21,260 bases of DNA from JBDSEG01 sp039920165. GTDB taxonomy: Bacteria > Pseudomonadota > Gammaproteobacteria > Burkholderiales > Burkholderiaceae_C. The notes under the pieces were generated by a model, which saw nothing but the letters and a program-made list of their open reading frames with translations, was not told the DNA's origin and did not search any database. This document shows positions 1-7,262 of this stretch, one piece after another. The stretch is taken from positions 1 to 21,260 of the forward strand of contig JBDSEG010000302.1 in assembly GCA_039920165.1 (NCBI GenBank), given 5' to 3'. Numbering within the stretch: the first letter of the stretch is position 1; the number at the start of each line of letters is the position of its first letter. The position numbers and the translations under genes were made by a program.

Positions 1-561
1 CCGGCGGCGGAGGTGCTGGGGCGCGCCGACGTGCTGCGCGATCTGATGACACGGCACCGCGCGGACAGCTTTGCCGACGAGCGCTTCGGCGTGATCACGG
101 TGCGCGACATCCTGACCGAGCTCGAAAAGCCGGGCCGCGACCCGCGGCCGGACTTCCGGGTCGCGCGGCTGGCCGAGGGCGTTGAGAGCCTGAAGGACCT
201 GGCGCCGGGCATGACCCTCGAAGGCACGGTCAGCAACGTCGCGCAGTTCGGCGCCTTCGTCGACCTGGGCGTGCATCAGGACGGACTCATCCACGTGAGC
301 CAGCTCGCGCACAAATTCGTGTCCGACGCGCGCGAGATCGTCAAGACCGGCGACATCGTGAAGGTCAACGTGCTCGAGGTCGACCTGGTGCGCCAGCGCA
401 TCTCGCTCACGATGAAGCTCGATGCGCAGCCGCCGCGCGCGGCCGACGCGGCAGTTAATCGCCATGTGCCGGCCCCGGGCGGCCAGCAGGGACGCGCGCG
501 TGCCGAGCCGCCGGCAGCCGGTTCGGCGATGGCCGCGGCGTTTGCGAAGCTGCGTCGCTAG
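1..561 (+). CDS. tex: Tex-family transcription accessory protein, C-terminal part (5' end outside window)
   Basis: The reading frame is open from base 1, so this is the last 186 residues of a longer gene; an apparent GTG start at 13 is internal. The first ~55 residues match the end of the Tex core (motif GVITVRDILTELEKPGRDPR, typical of the helix-hairpin-helix/linker part). Residues ~65-140 form an S1 RNA-binding domain (LEGTVSNVAQFGAFVDLG, GLIHVSQL, VKVNVLEVD, RISLTMK). The last ~45 residues are an Ala/Pro/Arg-rich tail typical of proteobacterial Tex. Tex is a cytoplasmic nucleic-acid-binding protein linked to transcription and RNA metabolism; its exact role is not settled. It ends 282 bases before the next gene and appears unrelated to it. 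Confidence 0.93.
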   Translation, partial: PAAEVLGRADVLRDLMTRHRADSFADERFGVITVRDILTELEKPGRDPRPDFRVARLAEGVESLKDLAPGMTLEGTVSNVAQFGAFVDLGVHQDGLIHVSQLAHKFVSDAREIVKTGDIVKVNVLEVDLVRQRISLTMKLDAQPPRAADAAVNRHVPAPGGQQGRARAEPPAAGSAMAAAFAKLRR

Positions 562-673
562 CCACGCGGCGGATGGCCTCGGCGCCGCCGCCGGTGCGCC
601 CGTCGGCATCCACGCCCTGGGGATCGCGCCGCGCCTACGCTGGCAGCGCGCTTGTGGATGCACCCGGCTTTCG

Positions 674-696
674 GAAACCCCCGACTTGAGGGTTTC
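674..696 (+). other. Small inverted repeat in the tex-DUF4331 intergenic region
   Basis: A perfect 7-bp stem (GAAACCC / GGGTTTC) encloses a 9-base loop, about 110 bases after the tex stop. No T-run follows, so it is at best a weak terminator for tex. The rest of the 282-base gap (562-843) shows no recognisable gene and no convincing sigma70 promoter. The promoter of the DUF4331 block should lie in this gap but I cannot place it. Confidence 0.25.
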
Positions 697-843
697 GATG
701 ACGCTGTAGGACATCTCCGATTTCGCCACTGCGGTCGACTGATTTCAATGGCGCTGCCCCATCGGTTGCAGTCTCCACGGCGAGCAGTAATCGGCAGGAC
801 CCGGCCGCACATGCTGTCGCGCAACCTTTAGGAGACACCGTTC

Positions 844-2358
844 ATGAGATCCACTCCCCCCATGGCCTTGCGCCTGATCGCATCGGCCTGCGCGCTCACC
901 GCGCTGGCCTGCACCGCCACCGGTGCACTGGCGTCGAGCCACCGTGAAGCGCCGGCGATCACCGAGCTGCCCAAGGTCGACGGGACCGACCTGTACATGT
1001 TCCGCAGCTACGAGACCGGCCGCGCCGGCTACGTGACCATCCTCGCCAACTACATGCCCCTGCAAGACCCGCCGGGCGGCCCGAACTTCTTCATGTTCGA
1101 CGACAAGGCGCTGTACGAGATCCACATCGATAACAACGGCGATGCGAAGGAAGACATCAGCTTCAAGTTCCAGTTCAAGAACACCTCGAAGGGCACCGCG
1201 CTGACGGTGGGCGGCAAGCAGACCAAGATTCCGCTCATCAACAGCGGTGTGATCAGCGGCGTGAATCCGGCCACCCTGAACGTGCGTGAAACCTTTACGG
1301 TCGACGTCTCGCGCGGCGGACGCCGCACTGTGGCGGCCGGCAAGTTGACCAACGTCACCGGCGGTGCCAGCGAGTTCGACAAGCCGGTCGATAACATCGG
1401 CGAGAAGAGTTTCGGTGGTGCGACCGGCTACGAGACCTATGCCAATCAGCACATCTACAACGTCGCCATTCCCGGCTGCAGCACGAATGGCAAGATGTTC
1501 GTCGGTCAGCGCAAGGAGCCGTTCTACATCGCGGTCGGCAAGATACTCGACCTGATCAACCTGAACCCGCTCGGGCCGGAGGTGAACGGCAATCCCAACA
1601 ACCTCGAAGGCAAGAGCGTGACCACGATCGCGCTGGAAGTGCCGATTGCTTGTCTCGCGCCCAACGCCGCCACCGACCCGGTGATCGGCGCCTGGACCAC
1701 GGCCAGCAAGCGCCAGGGCACGCTGCTCAACCCGACGCCGGGCGCCGGCCTGGGCAAGGGCAGCGTCGGCGGCGGAGCATGGACGCAGGTCTCGCGCCTG
1801 GGCATGCCGCTGGTCAACGAGGTGGTAATTGGCCTGGACGACAAGGACAAGTTCAACGCTTCCAAGCCGCAGAACGACGGCCAGTTTGCCGACTACGTGA
1901 CCAACCCGGCCTTGCCGGCGCTGATCCAGTCCCTTTTCCCGGTCGATGCTACGGCGCCGACCAACTTCCCGCGTACCGACCTCGTGACGGTATTCCTGAA
2001 GGGCATCGAGGGTGTGAACCAGCCGAAGAACGTGGTCGCGTCTGAGATGTTGCGCCTGAACACCTCGACTCCCGTGACTTTACCGGCCGCGCAAAGCCCG
2101 CTAGGCGTGGCCGGCATGGATAGCGCAGGCTTTCCGAACGGGCGCCGCCCGGCCGACGACGTGACCGACATATCACTTCGCGTCGCGATGGGCGCCCTGT
2201 GCGTGCTTACCGGCACGACCGATACGCTGAAGCTGGGCTGTAAGCCTTCGGACGCGCCCTCCGGGGGGAAGGCGTTCACTGACGGCGTGCGCAAGACGGC
2301 GGCCGACTATCCGGTGGTATTCCCGTACCTGGCAGCACCCCTGCCAGGCAACAAATAA
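844..2358 (+). CDS. DUF4331 family exported protein, copy A
   Basis: The product is 504 residues of the DUF4331 family, whose function is unknown. The start is ATG 844, preceded by an AGGAG ribosome site. Residues 1-30 form a Sec signal peptide ending ALA, and cleavage there would leave a mature N-terminus SSHREAP, the family hallmark. Conserved pieces follow in order: PKVDGTDLYMF, an acidic Asn/Asp loop (IDNNGDAKEDISF), FTVDV, DNIGEKSF, IPGC, FVGQR, AWTQVSRLGMPLVNEVVIGL, APTNFPRTDLVT and FPNGRRPADDV. Copy B (2872-4428) aligns along nearly its whole length, so the two arose by duplication. The protein is likely periplasmic or secreted. The lipoprotein gene downstream begins 12 bases after its stop, so they are co-transcribed. 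Exported location and family are well supported; any catalytic or binding role is inference. Confidence 0.9.
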   Translation: MRSTPPMALRLIASACALTALACTATGALASSHREAPAITELPKVDGTDLYMFRSYETGRAGYVTILANYMPLQDPPGGPNFFMFDDKALYEIHIDNNGDAKEDISFKFQFKNTSKGTALTVGGKQTKIPLINSGVISGVNPATLNVRETFTVDVSRGGRRTVAAGKLTNVTGGASEFDKPVDNIGEKSFGGATGYETYANQHIYNVAIPGCSTNGKMFVGQRKEPFYIAVGKILDLINLNPLGPEVNGNPNNLEGKSVTTIALEVPIACLAPNAATDPVIGAWTTASKRQGTLLNPTPGAGLGKGSVGGGAWTQVSRLGMPLVNEVVIGLDDKDKFNASKPQNDGQFADYVTNPALPALIQSLFPVDATAPTNFPRTDLVTVFLKGIEGVNQPKNVVASEMLRLNTSTPVTLPAAQSPLGVAGMDSAGFPNGRRPADDVTDISLRVAMGALCVLTGTTDTLKLGCKPSDAPSGGKAFTDGVRKTAADYPVVFPYLAAPLPGNK

Positions 2359-2370
2359 AGGGGCCCGCAC

Positions 2371-2634
2371 ATGAGCCATCCACCACGCTCGAATCGCATC
2401 GCCAAGTTCGGTGCGGTCTTTCTCGCTGCCGCCGGAATGCTTGCCGCTTGCGGTGGCTTCGATGACGACGGCGACTCGACGGCGCAAACGGTACCTGGAA
2501 GTGCCTTCGCGACAAGTGCCAGCTTCATCGATTACCTGAAGACGCTGGCCCTCAACGACACCGGTGAACCGCTGACCTTCGACGGTTTCACCGCGCCTGT
2601 AGACGATACCGGCGAGCCGACGCCGCTGACCTGA
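2371..2634 (+). CDS. Small lipoprotein paired with DUF4331 copy A
   Basis: The product has 87 residues and I recognise no named family. The start is ATG 2371, 12 bases after the DUF4331-A stop. A basic N-terminus and hydrophobic stretch end in the lipobox LAAC (Cys at ~27), so the mature protein is a lipid-anchored peptide of about 60 residues. It contains FIDYLKTLAL, then an acidic tail in which DTGEP occurs twice, 16 residues apart. The second lipoprotein at 4450-4701 has the same plan: lipobox, F-x-x-Y-x-x-x-L, then an acidic motif repeated with the same 16-residue step. This conservation between copies argues that it is a real gene. It may be a partner or anchor of the DUF4331 protein, which is inference from position only. 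Confidence 0.8.
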   Translation: MSHPPRSNRIAKFGAVFLAAAGMLAACGGFDDDGDSTAQTVPGSAFATSASFIDYLKTLALNDTGEPLTFDGFTAPVDDTGEPTPLT

Positions 2635-2671
2635 CCGGTCGCGCCAGTCGGCGCGCTCGCGTTGATCTCCC

Positions 2672-2703
2672 ACGGGGTGGACGTTCGCGTCCACCCCGTT
2701 TTC
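2672..2703 (+). terminator. Rho-independent terminator after DUF4331/lipoprotein pair A
   Basis: A perfect 12-bp stem (ACGGGGTGGACG with its complement) carries a TTCG tetraloop and is followed by TTTT. It lies 37 bases after the lipoprotein stop. The terminator of pair B (4716-4745) has nearly the same stem sequence. Confidence 0.92.
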
Positions 2704-2871
2704 GTCTCGGCCGTCATGTCGGCCCGCAGACGCGCCGCATCTTTTTTTTGTTTCTTCGCATCCACCGCGGTCTTTGTCGCGTAAGGGCTGGCAGATGCGC
2801 TCTCAGCCGAGTGCGTCACCCACCGGCGGGACCTGTCCCGCGGCGATTCAACCCGAAACGAAGGAACCACC

Positions 2872-4428
2872 ATGAAACAAAAAGTCCTCTGCGGCGCGCG
2901 CTTGCTGCCGGTCGTCGCCGCCATCGGTGCGATCGGGGCCCTGTATGCGATGCCGGCCCAGGCGTCGAGCCACCGTGAAGCACCCGGCATCACCGCCAGT
3001 CCCAAGGTCGACGCGAGCGACTTCTACATGTTCAACAGCTACGAGGCCGGACGCGAGGCCTTCGTGACGCTGGTGGCGAACTACCTGCCGCTGCAGGATG
3101 CCTACGGCGGCCCGAACTATTTCAAGCTCGACCCAAATGCGCTCTACGAGATCCACGTTGACAACAACGGTGATGCCGAGGAAGACGTGACGTTCCAGTT
3201 CCGCTTCAAGAACACCCTGAGGGGCACGACGCTGTCGATCGGCGGCAAAGACGTCGCGATCCCGTTGACCCAGTCCGGCGTGGTGTCGAAGGGCGGCACA
3301 ACCCCGGCCGATGCGAACCTGAACGTGACCGAGAGCTTCACGGTCGACGTCGTGCGCGGCAAGCGCCGCAACGACAAGCGCACCGCGGTGACCAACGCGG
3401 CAGGCGGCAGCGCGACCTTCGACAAGCCCTCCGACAATATCGGCACGAAGACGATTCCCGACTACCCAGGCTATGCGGCCAGGCACATCTACAGCGTCAA
3501 CATCCCGGGCTGCAACGTCCCGGCCAAGCTCTTCGTCGGCCAGCGCCAGGATCCGTTCGCTGTCAACCTCGGCGCGATCTTCGACCTGGTGCATGCGCCG
3601 GTCGAGGTCATCACCAACCCGGACCTCATCAATGCCGCCGGCCCCGGTGACCTCGCCGACAAGAACGTCACGACGCTCGCGCTCGAAGTCGCCAAGAGCT
3701 GCCTGACCGCCGGCAACGAGACGGTGATCGGCGGCTGGACCACCGCCAGCGTGCGCCAGGGTCGCCTGCTGCAAGCGGCGGGCAAGGCCGGCTACGACCA
3801 AGGCGCGGCGCATGGCGGCGCGTGGACGCAGGTCTCGCGGCTCGGAATGCCGCTGGTCAACGAAGTCGTGATCGGCCTGCCCGACAAGGACCGCTTCAAT
3901 GCATCGAAGCCGATGGACGACGCGCAGTTCGCGACTTACGTGACGAACCCGACCTTGCCAGCGCTGATCGAAAGCCTGTTCCCGATTGCTAAGGCGCCGA
4001 CCAACTTCCCGCGCACCGACCTGGTCACGACCTTCCTGACCGGCATCAAGGGCGTGAATCAGCCGGCCAACGTGAAGGGCTCTGAAATGTTGCGCCTGAA
4101 TACCGCCATCCCGGCGGTCGCCGAGGCGAACCAGAACCGTCTGGGCATTGTCGGCAACATCCTCGCCGGCGGCACCGACAACGCGGGCTATCCGAACGGC
4201 CGCCGGCCGAAGGACGACGTGGTCGACATCTCGCTGGTGGCGGTGATGGGTGGCCTGTGCGTCGCCAACGGTACGACCGACAAGCTTGGCTTCGGCCTTG
4301 CCTGCAACCCGAGCGCAGTGCCGCTTGGAGCGACCGCGTTCACGCTGCACGATGCGGTCGACCAGGCCAAGATCACGCTGCTGCCGAAATTCCCGTACCT
4401 GAATACGCCGATTCCCGGCGCGAAGTAA
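2872..4428 (+). CDS. DUF4331 family exported protein, copy B
   Basis: The product is 518 residues and a paralogue of the 844-2358 product. ATG 2872 is preceded by AAGGA at good spacing. Signal peptide residues 1-31 end AQA, predicting a mature N-terminus SSHREAPGI, the same as copy A. It shares the DxYMFxSYE block, the acidic loop VDNNGDAEED, FTVDV, the Cys of IPGC, FVGQR, a near-identical AWTQVSRLGMPLVNEVVIGL stretch, APTNFPRTDLVT and YPNGRRPKDDV. It differs mainly by insertions near residues ~115-150 and ~225-245. It lies after a strong terminator, so it probably has its own promoter in 2704-2871; that region includes a run of eight T at 2742-2749 but no clear sigma70 box. Family assignment is firm; function is unknown. 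Confidence 0.9.
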   Translation: MKQKVLCGARLLPVVAAIGAIGALYAMPAQASSHREAPGITASPKVDASDFYMFNSYEAGREAFVTLVANYLPLQDAYGGPNYFKLDPNALYEIHVDNNGDAEEDVTFQFRFKNTLRGTTLSIGGKDVAIPLTQSGVVSKGGTTPADANLNVTESFTVDVVRGKRRNDKRTAVTNAAGGSATFDKPSDNIGTKTIPDYPGYAARHIYSVNIPGCNVPAKLFVGQRQDPFAVNLGAIFDLVHAPVEVITNPDLINAAGPGDLADKNVTTLALEVAKSCLTAGNETVIGGWTTASVRQGRLLQAAGKAGYDQGAAHGGAWTQVSRLGMPLVNEVVIGLPDKDRFNASKPMDDAQFATYVTNPTLPALIESLFPIAKAPTNFPRTDLVTTFLTGIKGVNQPANVKGSEMLRLNTAIPAVAEANQNRLGIVGNILAGGTDNAGYPNGRRPKDDVVDISLVAVMGGLCVANGTTDKLGFGLACNPSAVPLGATAFTLHDAVDQAKITLLPKFPYLNTPIPGAK

Positions 4429-4449
4429 GCAACCTCCAGGAGCGATGCC

Positions 4450-4701
4450 ATGAAACAAAGATATCTCCTGGCGGTGGGCGCCATCGCGCTCGGCCTGTCT
4501 GCTTGCGGCGGTGGCGGCGGGGGCAGCGACGTGCCCGAGGCAACGGCGCAGGTGCCGGCCAGCGCAAGCGAGTCGACGACGGGGTTCATGTCGTATATCC
4601 AGGCTCTGGTCGTCTCGAAGGACGAGACACTGGACCCGGTTGACGCGAGCAGTACCGCGCCGCCGAAAGACGAGACCAGCGACCCGATCGTCTGGAGCTG
4701 A
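4450..4701 (+). CDS. Small lipoprotein paired with DUF4331 copy B
   Basis: The product has 83 residues with a start at ATG 4450, behind a CCAGGAG ribosome site and 21 bases after the DUF4331-B stop. The N-terminus MKQRYLLAVGAIALGLSAC is a lipoprotein signal with lipobox LSAC, followed by a Gly-rich linker. The mature part has F-M-S-Y-I-Q-A-L and then two copies of KDETxDP spaced 16 residues apart, matching the layout of the copy A lipoprotein despite low sequence identity. No named family is recognised. It is likely anchored to the inner or outer membrane. A role beside the DUF4331 protein is inferred from the duplicated gene order. Confidence 0.8.
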   Translation: MKQRYLLAVGAIALGLSACGGGGGGSDVPEATAQVPASASESTTGFMSYIQALVVSKDETLDPVDASSTAPPKDETSDPIVWS

Positions 4702-4715
4702 CCTTGGTGTAAACC

Positions 4716-4745
4716 ACGGGGCGGACCGCGGTCCGCCCCGTTCCA
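4716..4745 (+). terminator. Terminator-like hairpin after DUF4331/lipoprotein pair B
   Basis: A perfect 11-bp stem (ACGGGGCGGAC and complement) has a CGCG loop and is followed by TTCCATTTCC, a weaker T-tract than terminator A. The stem matches that of terminator A with a single T/C change in the first ten bases. It may reduce, rather than abolish, read-through into the TPR gene 40 bases downstream. Confidence 0.8.
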
Positions 4746-4784
4746 TTTCCAGTTCCACTTTCATTTCAACCCGACAATCCCGGC

Positions 4785-5945
4785 ATGCGATTAATGCGAA
4801 CGATGATCCTTTGCACGCTGCTGATGGGTGGCTGCGTCGTTGGCGTGAGTGCCGAACCGATCGTGCCGACGCGTGACGACCAGGTGATAGAGGTGCTGCC
4901 CGGGCTCGCAACGAGCCGCCTCGAAGAGCGCCGCGCGCGTCGGGCACTCGCGCAGCGACCGAACGATCCGGCACTCGCGGTCGGCATCGCACGCCGCCTG
5001 CTGGCGCGCGCGCACGACGATGGCGACCCGCGCTTCGCAGGCCAGGCGCTGGCGGCGATCTCGGGCTGGTCCGATTCCGAAGCACCTGACGACGTGCTGC
5101 TGTTGCGCGCCGACCTGCAGCAATATCTGCACGAGTTCGATGCCGCGGTGCAGAACCTGCAGCGACTGGTCGCACGGCCGAGCGGCGCGCGCGTCGCGCA
5201 GGCCTGGCTCACGCTGGCCACGGTGCGCCGAGTGCAGGGCCGCTATGCCGATTCGGATGCTGCCTGCAGCAAGCTCCCCGACGCCGCGTCGGCGCTGTAT
5301 GCGAGCGCGTGCGCGGCCGAGAACGCGGCGCTGCGCGGCGAGTTCGACGCGGCGCGCGCATCGCTCGCACGCCTGCTCGCGACCCCCGGATTGCCGGCTG
5401 CGACGAAGGCCTGGCTGCTCGTCACGCGGGCCGAGATGGAGGAGCGCGCCGGCCGCATCGAGGCCGCCGATGTGGCGTTCCGGACCTCGCTCGAACTCCA
5501 GTCCGACAGCTATGCCCGGCTCGCGTATGCCGATTTCCTGATCGCGCAGCGGCGCCCGTCCGATGCCTTGAAGTGGCTGGCCGGCGAGGTGCGCAGCGAT
5601 CCCGTGCTGCTTCGCCTGGCGATCGCCGGCAAGCTCGCGGACACCGTCGATGCGGCGCGCGACGCGAGCGAGATGCGCGAGCGCATCTCGCTCGCCAACC
5701 TACGCCCGGACGCCAAGGTGTCGCACGGTCGTGAGCAGGCCATGTTCGCGCTCGCGGTCGAGGGCGATCCGGTCCGTGCCGTCGCCCTGGCGCGCGGCAA
5801 TGTGGCGCACCAGCGCGAGCCGCTCGACCTGGTCGTCTTCGCGCAGGCCGCCAAGGCCGCGGGCGATGCCACAGCGCTGCAGGAGGCGCGCGCGCTCACC
5901 GCGCAGATGGGCTTGCATGACCAGCGCATCCAGGCCCTGCTCTGA
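4785..5945 (+). CDS. Exported TPR-repeat protein of the DUF4331/HupE block
   Basis: The product has 386 residues. ATG 4785 gives a signal peptide (MRLMRTMILCTLLMGGCVVG, then VSA before EPIVP); ATG 4794 or 4803 are possible alternatives since no strong ribosome site is seen. Cleavage after VSA is the simplest reading. The Cys at 17 follows MGG, which is a poor lipobox. From residue ~45 onward the protein is alpha-helical with several TPR-like units, at about 103-133, 138-165, 172-200, 207-240 and 242-275, each with the Ala/Gly/Leu pattern of TPRs. TPRs hold protein partners, so a periplasmic scaffold for the DUF4331 or HupE proteins is plausible. The stop is 4 bases before the HupE start, which implies translational coupling. 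Confidence 0.85.
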   Translation: MRLMRTMILCTLLMGGCVVGVSAEPIVPTRDDQVIEVLPGLATSRLEERRARRALAQRPNDPALAVGIARRLLARAHDDGDPRFAGQALAAISGWSDSEAPDDVLLLRADLQQYLHEFDAAVQNLQRLVARPSGARVAQAWLTLATVRRVQGRYADSDAACSKLPDAASALYASACAAENAALRGEFDAARASLARLLATPGLPAATKAWLLVTRAEMEERAGRIEAADVAFRTSLELQSDSYARLAYADFLIAQRRPSDALKWLAGEVRSDPVLLRLAIAGKLADTVDAARDASEMRERISLANLRPDAKVSHGREQAMFALAVEGDPVRAVALARGNVAHQREPLDLVVFAQAAKAAGDATALQEARALTAQMGLHDQRIQALL

Positions 5946-5949
5946 GCGC

Positions 5950-7074
5950 ATGCGGCGCTGGCTGGCGAGTGTGCTCGCGGCGCTCGCCTGCGCATGGGCT
6001 CTGCCGGCCGCGGCGCACAAGGCGAGCGATGCGTATCTTCAACTTGATGCGACGGCGAGTGCGCTGACGCTGCGCATCGACGTCGCGCTGCGCGACCTGG
6101 ATGCGGCGCTCGACCTCGACGCCGATGCCGACGGGAAACTGACCTGGGCCGAGGTGAAGGGGGGCTGGCCGGCGATCGAGGCTTATGTGCTGCGGGGCGT
6201 CCGGATCGAGGGCTGCGCGCTGACGCCAACTGGGCAGGCGCTCGAGCGGCGCAACGACGGCGCCTATGCGGCGCTCACGCTGCGCTCGGACTGCGCGCTC
6301 GCCGCCGATCCCAAGATCGGCTACAGCCTTTTCCTCGAGACCGACCCGACCCACCGTGGCCTGGCGCGCATTCAGGTCTCCGGCCAGGCTCTGCGGCTGC
6401 AGGTGCTGGAGCCGTCGGCGGTGTCCGCGTCGGCGAGCCCGTCGCGCACGGGTGACCGCTTCGAGTTCGTTCGCGAGGGCATGCACCACATCGTGACCGG
6501 CTACGACCACGTGCTGTTCCTGATCTGCCTGCTGCTGCCGGCCGTGATGCGCCGCGCCGGGTCGGGCAAGGCCGCTGGCTGGGCGCCGGTCGAGCGGCTG
6601 TCGCAGGCGGTGTGGCCGGTGCTCGGCATCGTCACAGCGTTCACGCTAGCGCACTCGATCACGCTCGCGCTCGCGGCCACCGGCCGGGTCACGTTGCCGT
6701 CATCGTTCATCGAGCCGGCGATCGCGGCGACCATCATCCTCGCGGCGATCGACAACGTGCGGCCGCTGTTTCGCGGGCGGCGCGGGCTGGTGACATTCTT
6801 CTTCGGCCTGATCCACGGCTTCGGCTTTGCCGGGGTGCTGGCGGAACTGAACCTGCCGCCGGGGCGTTTCGCCTGGGCGCTGTTCCAGTTCAACCTCGGA
6901 ATCGAACTCGGTCAGGCGCTGATCGTGCTCGCGTTGATCGGCCTGCTGTATCTGGCGCGGCGCGACCGCCGCTATCCGGGCTGGGTGATCGGTGGCGGTT
7001 CCTACGCGGCGATGGTGATGGGGGCGCTGTGGCTCTTCGAACGCAGCGCGAATGTGAAGCTGCTGCCGTTCTGA
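5950..7074 (+). CDS. HupE/UreJ-family membrane protein with N-terminal EF-hand loop
   Basis: The product has 374 residues. The frame is open further upstream, but ATG 5950, 4 bases after the TPR gene stop, gives a proper signal peptide (residues 1-22, ending PAAA). The mature protein would begin HKASDAYL, a conserved start in this family. Residues 57-68 (DADADGKLTWAE) are a complete EF-hand calcium-binding loop in the periplasmic part. Residues ~175-370 are a multi-helix membrane domain with conserved polar motifs: GMHHIVTGYDH (His179, His180, Asp186, His187), FTLAHS (His235) and FGLIHGFGFAG (His289). HupE and UreJ relatives are linked to nickel or cobalt uptake, but for this long subfamily the substrate is not established. 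It ends the DUF4331 block. Confidence 0.85.
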   Translation: MRRWLASVLAALACAWALPAAAHKASDAYLQLDATASALTLRIDVALRDLDAALDLDADADGKLTWAEVKGGWPAIEAYVLRGVRIEGCALTPTGQALERRNDGAYAALTLRSDCALAADPKIGYSLFLETDPTHRGLARIQVSGQALRLQVLEPSAVSASASPSRTGDRFEFVREGMHHIVTGYDHVLFLICLLLPAVMRRAGSGKAAGWAPVERLSQAVWPVLGIVTAFTLAHSITLALAATGRVTLPSSFIEPAIAATIILAAIDNVRPLFRGRRGLVTFFFGLIHGFGFAGVLAELNLPPGRFAWALFQFNLGIELGQALIVLALIGLLYLARRDRRYPGWVIGGGSYAAMVMGALWLFERSANVKLLPF

Positions 7075-7084
7075 AGCCGTCCAA

Positions 7085-7090
7085 TACAAT
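7085..7090 (+). promoter_or_regulatory. Candidate -10 box for the thrS leader transcript
   Basis: TACAAT matches the sigma70 -10 consensus at five of six positions and lies 34 bases before the Thr-rich leader peptide start. A start near 7097 would give a short leader RNA. No good -35 box is seen 16-18 bases upstream, which lies in the end of the HupE-family gene, so this is tentative. Confidence 0.35.
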
Positions 7091-7124
7091 CGGCCGCATA
7101 CGAAATCACAAGGGCGAGAAAGGC

Positions 7125-7175
7125 ATGACGGTTATGACACCGCGAACTACTCCCTTCGCTCCTACGAAGGTCTAG
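7125..7175 (+). CDS. Thr-rich leader peptide upstream of thrS
   Basis: This is a 16-codon open frame, MTVMTPRTTPFAPTKV, 87 bases before thrS. Five of 16 residues are Thr, including the pair ACT ACT at 7146-7151. ACT and ACA look uncommon in the surrounding genes. Ribosome sites are possible: AAGGG at 7110-7114 for the first ATG, or GAGAAAGG at 7116-7123 for the second ATG (codon 4). A 6-bp hairpin (CCTTCG 7153-7158 with CGAAGG 7165-7170) overlaps its last codons, and a terminator hairpin follows at 7219. The layout is that of an attenuation leader in which a ribosome stalled for charged tRNA-Thr would change RNA folding. This is inference; no direct homologue is recalled. Confidence 0.6.
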   Translation: MTVMTPRTTPFAPTKV

Positions 7176-7218
7176 GCGGCTGCGCGTCACGACCGGTTCT
7201 TACCCTGTGTATTTCAAC

Positions 7219-7250
7219 CAAGGCGCGGCATGGACCGCGCCTTGTTCATT
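7219..7250 (+). terminator. Attenuator terminator before thrS
   Basis: A perfect 10-bp stem CAAGGCGCGG (7219-7228) / CCGCGCCTTG (7235-7244) has the 6-base loop CATGGA and is followed by TTCATT. Bases 7179-7185 (GCTGCGC) can pair with 7223-7229 (GCGCGGC, one G-U) in the 5' arm and so could act as an antiterminator. The 3' T-tract is imperfect. Confidence 0.6.
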
Positions 7251-7262
7251 GCGGATCCGACC

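Noticed and set aside
769..800. Possible sigma70 promoter TTGCAG with TAATCG before DUF4331-A
   Set aside because: The -10 match is poor and the spacing is only 16; nothing distinguishes it from chance.
2848..5175. Very long minus-strand open frame (775 codons) across DUF4331-B and the TPR gene
   Set aside because: It is the antisense of two well-supported + strand genes, Arg/Ala/His-rich with no recognisable domain; a by-product of high GC content.
7230..7262. ATG 7230 as the thrS start
   Set aside because: It adds 11 residues not found in the family and lies in the loop of the attenuator hairpin; ATG 7263 aligns with the usual N-terminus.
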